Shown in pieces: positions 59,788-64,000 of a stretch of DNA of 64,000 nt. The stretch comes from Desulfatibacillum sp. (GTDB taxonomy: Bacteria; Desulfobacterota; Desulfobacteria; Desulfobacterales; SpSt-501). Positions within the stretch are counted from its first letter, which is position 1; each line of letters opens with the position of its first letter. Both the position numbers and the translations under genes were made by a program. The notes under the pieces were generated by a model, which saw only the letters and a program-made list of their open reading frames with translations, had not been told where the DNA came from and made no database searches. The stretch covers positions 124,001-188,000 of the forward strand of contig DYEU01000032.1 of the NCBI GenBank assembly GCA_020725555.1, read 5' to 3'.

Positions 59788-61174
59788 GCGCTTTGAGATC
59801 GCGATCGCGGGCGGCGGCCCGGCCGGCATCGCCTGCGCCGCGGTTCTCGCGCAAGCGGGGGTCCCCGGCCTGTTGATCGACGAGCACCCCCGGCTGGGCG
59901 GCCCCGGCCTCCGCGACGCGGCCGGGGCCTTCTCCCCCTTCGCCCCGGCCTGGGCCCGGACGGTGAGGGCCATCCGGAGCCTCAAGAAAGAGGCCCTCAC
60001 CGTGCTCCCCCGAACCGGGCTGATCGGGATCGAGCCCGGCCCCCGCCTGCTCCTTGCCCCGGAGGAGGGCGGCCTGCGGGAAATCGCGTGCCGCCGGCTG
60101 GTGATCGCGACCGGGGCGCGCGAGCGCTTTCTCCCCTTTCCCGGCTGGACGCTGCCGGGGGTGATCGCGACCGGGGCCGTCCAGATGTTGCTCAAGCAGG
60201 GGATCCTGCCGGCCGCGGATTTCGTGGTCGGCGGGGCGGGCCCTTTTCTCCTGGCCGTCGCCGCGGATATCGTCCGGCGGGGGGGGCGCGTGCGTGCGCT
60301 CGCAAACGAAAGCCGGCTCGCCGATCTCCTCCCCCCGCCGGGGCTCCTCGCGGGGCAGGGGGTGAAAATTCTCGACGGGCTGCTCCGCACGCTCCGGGTC
60401 CTTGTTTCCGGGACACGGATCGCGCACGGCACGCGCCTGCTCGAGGCCCGGGGCGCGGGGCGCCTGCAGGCCGTGGTCACCGCCCGCGTGGACAAGAGCG
60501 GCCGCCATCTTCCCGGAACCGAGCGGGTCGTCCCCGCCGCGCTGCTGGCCATGGGGTTCGGCTTCACGGCGAACATCGAGCCCGCCCAACTCGCCGGCTG
60601 CCCGCTCTTCTTCGAGGACACCCTCGGCGGCTGGCTCGTGCAAACGGACGAGTCCCTGAGAACCGGTGTCGAGGGCATCTACGCGGCGGGCGAGGTCACG
60701 GGCGTCGGCGGGGCGGAAAAATCGCTCCTCGAGGGGCGGCTTGCCGGCCTGGCGATCCTCGAGGAGATGGGGCGCCTCGACGCCGCGGGGCGAGGCGAAA
60801 TCACCCGGCTGCAACGCAAGCGCAAGGCGCTTCTTTCCTTCGGCCGCTGGTTCAACCGGCCATCGCGCTTTGCGGCCGCCTGCCGCACGAACTGGTTCGC
60901 CTCGCTCCCCGATGAGCTCACGATCTGCCGCTGCGAGGAAGTGCGCCTGAGGGACATCCGCCGGACGCTCGCCGCCGGCTGCCGCACACCGGCCGGCATC
61001 AAGAAGGCGACCCGCTGCGGCATGGGCGTCTGCCAGGGGAACACCTGCAAGGGGATCCTGCAAGAGGTGGTCGCGGCCCTTACCGGGGGGCCTCCCGGGG
61101 GGTTTCCGCCGCCCTCAGTGCGCGCTCCCCTCAGGCCCGTGGACCTGGGCCTGCTCGGCGGGGATACCGTCTGA
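59777..61174 (+). CDS. FAD/NAD-binding subunit with C-terminal BFD-like [2Fe-2S] domain (HcnB-like)
   Basis: 465 residues. First dinucleotide motif GGGPAGIACAAVLAQAG, second GGAGPFLLAVAADIVRRGG, and a YAAGEVTGVGGAEKSLLEG flavin motif. The C-terminal Cys set CRCEEVRLRD plus RCGMGVCQGNTC is a BFD-type [2Fe-2S] domain. It matches HcnB, OoxA or the alpha subunit of D-hydroxyproline dehydrogenase. With the two preceding genes it forms a three-subunit heteromeric dehydrogenase that passes electrons to the quinone or a carrier; the substrate is undetermined. Confidence 0.92.
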   Translation: MAAERFEIAIAGGGPAGIACAAVLAQAGVPGLLIDEHPRLGGPGLRDAAGAFSPFAPAWARTVRAIRSLKKEALTVLPRTGLIGIEPGPRLLLAPEEGGLREIACRRLVIATGARERFLPFPGWTLPGVIATGAVQMLLKQGILPAADFVVGGAGPFLLAVAADIVRRGGRVRALANESRLADLLPPPGLLAGQGVKILDGLLRTLRVLVSGTRIAHGTRLLEARGAGRLQAVVTARVDKSGRHLPGTERVVPAALLAMGFGFTANIEPAQLAGCPLFFEDTLGGWLVQTDESLRTGVEGIYAAGEVTGVGGAEKSLLEGRLAGLAILEEMGRLDAAGRGEITRLQRKRKALLSFGRWFNRPSRFAAACRTNWFASLPDELTICRCEEVRLRDIRRTLAAGCRTPAGIKKATRCGMGVCQGNTCKGILQEVVAALTGGPPGGFPPPSVRAPLRPVDLGLLGGDTV

Positions 61175-61176
61175 CC

Positions 61177-62049
61177 GTGGAGTTTTCCGCCCCCAAACCC
61201 GCGCGCCTGGACCGGCCGGTAGCAGGAGGCCTCTGGGTGCTTCTCTCGGCACTCCTCTTCGCCGGCGTCGGCGCGCTCGTCAAGGCGGCCTCGGCCGAGC
61301 TCCCCTCCGAGGTCGTGGTCTTTTTCCGCAACGCCGTGGCCATGGCCTTTTTGCTGCCCTGGCTGATGCTGCGCGAGCGGGGCCTGAGCCTGCGGACCTC
61401 CTGCCTGCATCTCCATCTGCTCCGCTCCGCGGCGGGGCTCGGGGCGATGTATTGCTTTTTCTGGACCCTCAAAACCATGCGCCTCGCCGACGCGACACTT
61501 CTCTGCTACACCCAGCCCATCTTCATCCCGCTCATCGAGCGCCTCTGGCTGCGGGAGCCCGTTCCGCGCCCGACCGTCGCCGCGGTGCTGCTCGGCTTCG
61601 GCGGGATCGCCTTCGTCCTCAAGCCGGGATCCGGGCTCTTCCAGCCCGCCGGCCTGGTCGGCCTGGCGGGCGGGGCGCTCGTCGCCTTGGCCATGGTGGG
61701 GATCCGGCGCATGACGGAGACCGAACCCGTCCCCCGCGTCGTCTTCTACTTCACGACCTTCAGCACGCTCGTCTCGGCCGTCCCGCTCGCCTGGGCATGG
61801 GAGACGCCCGGGGGGACGGCGCTCGCGGCGCTCGCGGGGATCGGGGGGCTGGCGATCATCGCCCAGATGTGCCTGACCCGGGGCTACAGCCTCGCCCCCG
61901 CCGGCCAGGTCGGCCCCTTCAACTACGCAAACGTGCTTTTCGCCGCCCTGCTCGGCTGGGTCTTCTGGGGCGAAAGGCTCGATCTGCTGACCGCCGTGGG
62001 GGCGGCGATCACCTGCGCGGCGGGGGTCATCGCCCTGCGGCGGCGCTGA
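61177..62049 (+). CDS. EamA-family (DMT) transporter
   Basis: 290 residues, ten predicted helices in two EamA repeats. Typical features are VVVFFRNAVAMAFLLPWLM, the first-repeat end DATLLCYTQPIFIPLIERLW (20 residues) and PAGQVGPFNYANVLFAALLG in the second. Often an exporter of amino acids or metabolites. GTG 61177 is 2 bp after the dehydrogenase stop, so it belongs to the operon and may export a product or prevent overload. Confidence 0.9.
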   Translation: MEFSAPKPARLDRPVAGGLWVLLSALLFAGVGALVKAASAELPSEVVVFFRNAVAMAFLLPWLMLRERGLSLRTSCLHLHLLRSAAGLGAMYCFFWTLKTMRLADATLLCYTQPIFIPLIERLWLREPVPRPTVAAVLLGFGGIAFVLKPGSGLFQPAGLVGLAGGALVALAMVGIRRMTETEPVPRVVFYFTTFSTLVSAVPLAWAWETPGGTALAALAGIGGLAIIAQMCLTRGYSLAPAGQVGPFNYANVLFAALLGWVFWGERLDLLTAVGAAITCAAGVIALRRR

Positions 62050-62344
62050 ACCCGAAACGGGCTGACCGCGACGGACCCTCGAGGCTCGAGGAGGGAGCTC
62101 TGAACCCGGAAACCCCGTCCCGCCCGTGACGGGAATCGTCGGCTGCCCCCCCCGGTCAGGCTGATGCCCCCCTTCCGTGAGTGAGGCTGCGCCCCCGCAA
62201 TCGTCGCACGCCTTGGCGGACAGGCGGATCCCTTTCTTTCCCCAGCCGGACCAGGGCCTGCCGGCGAAGGGGAAGAGGGGGCCCTTCGCCCCCCGCGGCA
62301 GGGCCGTTGATGTTTTCCCGTCTTTTCGCTACATAGAGGGCGTT
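62050..62344. other. Intergenic region upstream of the fluoride riboswitch (295 bp)
   Basis: No supported gene. CCTCGAG-G-CTCGAGG (near 62080-62095) is a short inverted repeat and a GC-rich hairpin (GGGGG...CCCCC) lies near 62276-62294, without a U-tract. The 3' end holds the promoter for the riboswitch RNA. Confidence 0.5.
62307..62335 (+). promoter_or_regulatory. Promoter of the fluoride riboswitch transcript
   Basis: TTGATG (62307-62312), an exactly 17-base spacer and TACATA (62330-62335). Predicted start at about 62342, only a few bases before the aptamer, as expected for a riboswitch at the 5' end of its RNA. Confidence 0.5.
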
Positions 62345-62400
62345 CGGGGATGGAGTCCCCCGCGAAACCGCCGCCCGCCCGGCGGCTGATGACTCCTGGC
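62345..62400 (+). promoter_or_regulatory. Fluoride riboswitch aptamer (crcB motif)
   Basis: All elements of the crcB/fluoride aptamer are present and superimpose on the Thermotoga petrophila RNA. Stem 1 is CGGGG (62345-62349) with CCCCG (62358-62362), closing an 8-base loop AUGGAGUC. AAAC (62365-62368) plus one base follow. Stem 2 is GCCGCC (62370-62375) with GGCGGC (62381-62386), then UGAUG (62387-62391). The long-range pseudoknot pairs GGAGU (62352-62356) with ACUCC (62392-62396), 5 perfect pairs. The only departure is UGGC where UAC is usual after the pseudoknot. The pseudoknot pair differs in sequence from known examples yet stays complementary, which is strong evidence. Confidence 0.9.
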
Positions 62401-62462
62401 AAAGAGGATCCCCCGCAGCCTGTTTCTTTCGCGAACGGCCTGTGCCGGAGAAGGATCCCATG
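62401..62462 (+). promoter_or_regulatory. Probable expression platform of the fluoride riboswitch
   Basis: CAGCC (62416-62420) can pair with GGCUG of the aptamer (62384-62388), destroying aptamer stem 2. It is directly followed by UGUUUCUUUC, so a ligand-free terminator is possible. Alternatively GGAUCC at 62406-62411 can pair with GGAUCC at 62453-62458, masking the AAGG before an ATG at 62460. Which switch operates is not decidable by eye. Confidence 0.4.
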
Positions 62463-62639
62463 CGCAGCCCGCCGCTTTTCCCGAACGCACCCGCTTCGCC
62501 TTCCCGCACAGCCCCGGGGCCTCCGCCTTTCCCGACCCCGCCCCCGCGCAAGCGGCGCAGCGCCCTGAAGGCCCTCGCTGCGAGAGGCCGCCGGGCCGCT
62601 CGTGCCGGCACACCCTCGAACCCGAAGGAGGAACCCGCC

Positions 62640-62918
62640 ATGCAGGAAACCCACGACGACGTCATCCGAGAAAAGAAGCTGCCGCGCGTCGGCGACGTGG
62701 TGAGAAGCCGCAGGCACGGCACCCTCTGGCGCGTAATCGAAAAGAAGGAGGTCTACCAGAGCACGGCCGACGGCACCCGGCTCGTGCCCGCCATCTACCT
62801 CTGTTTCTGGAAAATCGCCAAGGACCGCCCGCCGGGGTACGGCCAGATGCTGGGCTACGCCTACACCCTGCAGGACAACACCTTCGAGGCCAACTGGGAG
62901 CGGGTCAACAACGGTTGA
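62640..62918 (+). CDS. Unrecognised small protein downstream of the fluoride riboswitch
   Basis: 92 residues, soluble, rich in charged and aromatic residues: LPRVGDVVRSRRHGTLWRVIE, broken by its turn Gly, then YQSTADGTRLVPAIYLCFW and GYGQMLGYAYTLQDNTFEANW. A compact beta-barrel, perhaps SH3-like, is plausible. It is not CrcB/FluC, a CLC-F antiporter or any usual fluoride-switch client I know. ATG 62640 has AAGGAGG 8 bases upstream. An in-frame ATG at 62460, with GGAGAAGG upstream, would add 60 Pro/Arg/Ala-rich residues; that stretch has more A/T third positions and looks less coding. Confidence 0.75.
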   Translation: MQETHDDVIREKKLPRVGDVVRSRRHGTLWRVIEKKEVYQSTADGTRLVPAIYLCFWKIAKDRPPGYGQMLGYAYTLQDNTFEANWERVNNG

Positions 62919-63137
62919 CGGGAGGGAAGGAAGGTGTGCCGCCCGGGGAAGAGGCGCTTGCCGCCGCTTCGGGTGGCTTGGCCCCCGTAGGGGAAACCGG
63001 CGCGGGGCGCGCCGCGGCCTGACGGGGCCCCTCGCGGGAGCAGGTCGCGCCCCGCAGGGTCGGACGATCGACTCTCTGGCGTCCAGGGAGGCTGCCGGGG
63101 AAGCGTGGAGCCAATTCCCCGGCCGCAGGAGCGGGGT

Positions 63138-63581
63138 TCACAGAGTCTTGCCCGTCGCGCGCGGCTCCTTGCGCGGCCCTGCCGCGGCGGCCGCCTTGCG
63201 CACCGCCGGGGCGGGGTGTCCTTGCAGAAGGGTCAGGGCCGCTTCCTTTTGGGGTCCGCCGGGAAGTTTCCGGAGCGCGGCCACGATCTCGCGGGCGAGA
63301 ACGATATCCGTCGGGTGCTCGAGGGCACAGCGGGCGAGGGGGACGGCGGCCTTGAGATCCCCCCGATTGCCCAGGCTGATGACCGCCGCCATCTGGACCT
63401 CGCGGATGGGGTGAGAGAGCGCATGGATGAGTCGCTCGCGGTAGTCATGGCCTGCGGTCCAGAGCGCCGCATCGCAGCCGCAAGCGGGGCAGGGGCCGGA
63501 TGGGGAGGGCCGTCGGGCAAAACAGGCCGGGCAGAAGAAGCGGACCATGCGGCGATCGACGTGCGGGGGCGGTGGCCCCAT
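63138..63581 (-). CDS. Zinc-ribbon protein with HEAT-like repeats
   Basis: 147 residues. The N-terminal double CxxC (FFCPACFARRPS, CPACGCDAAL) is followed by short helical repeats (HPIREVQMAAVISLGNRGD, DIVLAREIVAALRKLPGG, APAVRKAAAAAG). It resembles the larger zinc-ribbon/HEAT protein at 43818-44492 but in compact form. Function is unknown. It follows the dynamin-like gene by 10 bp on the same strand. The start at 63581 is not strongly supported; an in-frame ATG 11 codons later is possible. Confidence 0.7.
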   Translation of the reverse strand: MGPPPPHVDRRMVRFFCPACFARRPSPSGPCPACGCDAALWTAGHDYRERLIHALSHPIREVQMAAVISLGNRGDLKAAVPLARCALEHPTDIVLAREIVAALRKLPGGPQKEAALTLLQGHPAPAVRKAAAAAGPRKEPRATGKTL

Positions 63582-63591
63582 TCCGGCACGA

Positions 63592-64000
63592 TCACAGCGA
63601 CTCGGCCATCTGGCGGTATTCCGCCAAGCGGCTGCGGATCCGCTCGATGGCCGAGAGGCGCTCGTCGAGATGGGAGAGGGTCGCCGACACCTCGGTTTCG
63701 CTGCGGTCCTTCAGGGCGACCGCGCGCTGCAGGGCCTCGCGGATGGTGGAGAGGGTGAGATCGGCTTTCTCGTCGAGCGATTTCTGGAATTTGCGGGTGG
63801 TCTCCTCGATGCGGCGGACGAGATCGTAGCGGACCCGGCCGCAGTGCCGCTCGAAGATCTCCCGCGCCATCGCCTTGATCCGCCGCAGGATCAGGCCGCG
63901 GGTGACGAAAAGCGGCATCGCGGAGCGAAAGCCCAGGCGGATCAGCCCGAGCGCGTCGGGGTCGTCCTTGAGGAGGAAGTAGAAATCGCTGCGGTTGGTC
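63592..64000 (-). CDS. C-terminus of a dynamin-family GTPase-like protein (5' end outside window)
   Basis: 136 codons of an open frame that continues past the window end. The segment begins NRSDFYFLLKDDPDALG and LIRLGFRSAMPLFVTRGLIL, then long amphipathic helices with KFQKSLDEKADLTLSTIREA and heptad-like spacing. This matches the C-terminal helical stalk of bacterial dynamin-family proteins. The GTPase domain itself is not in view, so the identity is a judgement from the tail only. An internal ATG at 63918 is not the real start. Confidence 0.7.
   Translation of the reverse strand, partial: TNRSDFYFLLKDDPDALGLIRLGFRSAMPLFVTRGLILRRIKAMAREIFERHCGRVRYDLVRRIEETTRKFQKSLDEKADLTLSTIREALQRAVALKDRSETEVSATLSHLDERLSAIERIRSRLAEYRQMAESL

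Noticed and set aside
62276-62294. GGGGG/CCCCC hairpin as a terminator for the EamA gene
   Set aside because: No U-tract follows on either strand, and it lies more than 220 bp after the stop.
62460-62639. N-terminal extension of the protein after the fluoride riboswitch
   Set aside because: Not adopted as the main call: the residues are Pro/Arg/Ala rich with more A/T third positions, and a stronger ribosome-binding site precedes ATG 62640. Kept as an open alternative in the findings.

Overview
This is a high-GC (roughly two-thirds or more G+C by eye) bacterial chromosome segment with about 67 protein genes, packed tightly with many 4-bp ATGA/GTGA overlaps. The content suggests an anaerobic or facultative member of the former Deltaproteobacteria (Desulfobacterota or a relative). 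The pointers are sigma-54 regulators, a nickel CO dehydrogenase, Nqr, a ferredoxin:thioredoxin reductase catalytic subunit, DUF3568 and DUF2333 proteins, a TAXI-type TRAP transporter and GTP-dependent PEP carboxykinase. This placement is an inference from gene content. I see no tRNA, rRNA, insertion sequence, prophage, CRISPR array or plasmid feature, so this looks like a core chromosomal region with some accessory cassettes.

Layout. 1-2.4 kb: the 3' end of a histidine kinase and its NtrC-type response regulator. 2.4-7.2 kb (minus): TPR protein, PfkB-family adenosine kinase-like protein, SH3 protein, metallophosphatase, PflA-like radical SAM enzyme, a Fur-FeoA fusion regulator and an FmdB zinc ribbon. 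7.3-13.8 kb: GNAT-like protein, DUF3568 lipoprotein, DUF2333 protein, small DMT protein, lipoprotein, exported protein, MobB, and a sigma-54 activator with a Cys-rich PAS domain. 13.8-16.2 kb (minus): CO dehydrogenase CooS and a small partner. 16.5-17.1 kb: glutaredoxin and FTR pair. 17.2-23.0 kb (minus): nqrABCDEF. 23.2-30.2 kb: citrate synthase, SDR epimerase, exonuclease III, flavoprotein, DUF2156, and the cysteine pair epsC-cysK. 30.3-34.2 kb: Ser/Thr kinase, degenerate-GGDEF protein, double-FHA protein. 34.4-41.4 kb: metal permease, then the conserved rplU-rpmA-obgE-proB-proA-nadD-rsfS run and an HsdR_N-domain protein. 41.5-44.9 kb: cell-wall enzymes (DUF882 and L,D-transpeptidase), a zinc-ribbon protein and a 47-residue six-cysteine protein. 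45.1-49.9 kb (minus): ABC importer with a permease-ATPase fusion, plus a phosphoesterase. 50.5-54.9 kb: pckG, DUF2148 protein, radical SAM/SPASM protein, Asp/Glu racemase-like protein. 55.4-62.0 kb: TAXI TRAP transporter, three-subunit HcnABC/opine-dehydrogenase-like enzyme, EamA transporter. 62.3-62.9 kb: a fluoride riboswitch ahead of an unrecognised small protein. 63.1-64 kb (minus): a HEAT-like zinc-ribbon protein and the C-terminus of a dynamin-like GTPase.

Main points for a second look are five. (1) A complete fluoride (crcB) riboswitch aptamer at 62345-62400 has a promoter directly upstream, and its only downstream gene encodes an unrecognised small protein. (2) An NqrA keeps two intact CxxCxxCxxxCP [4Fe-4S] motifs, as expected of an RnfC-like ancestor. 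(3) There are unusual domain fusions: Fur-FeoA, and ABC permease-ATPase. (4) A TRAP-fed amino- or imino-acid dehydrogenase operon has an undefined substrate. (5) A tiny protein has mirror-symmetric cysteine spacing and its own intrinsic terminator.

Starts were chosen from Shine-Dalgarno spacing, overlaps and family alignment from memory. No database search was possible.
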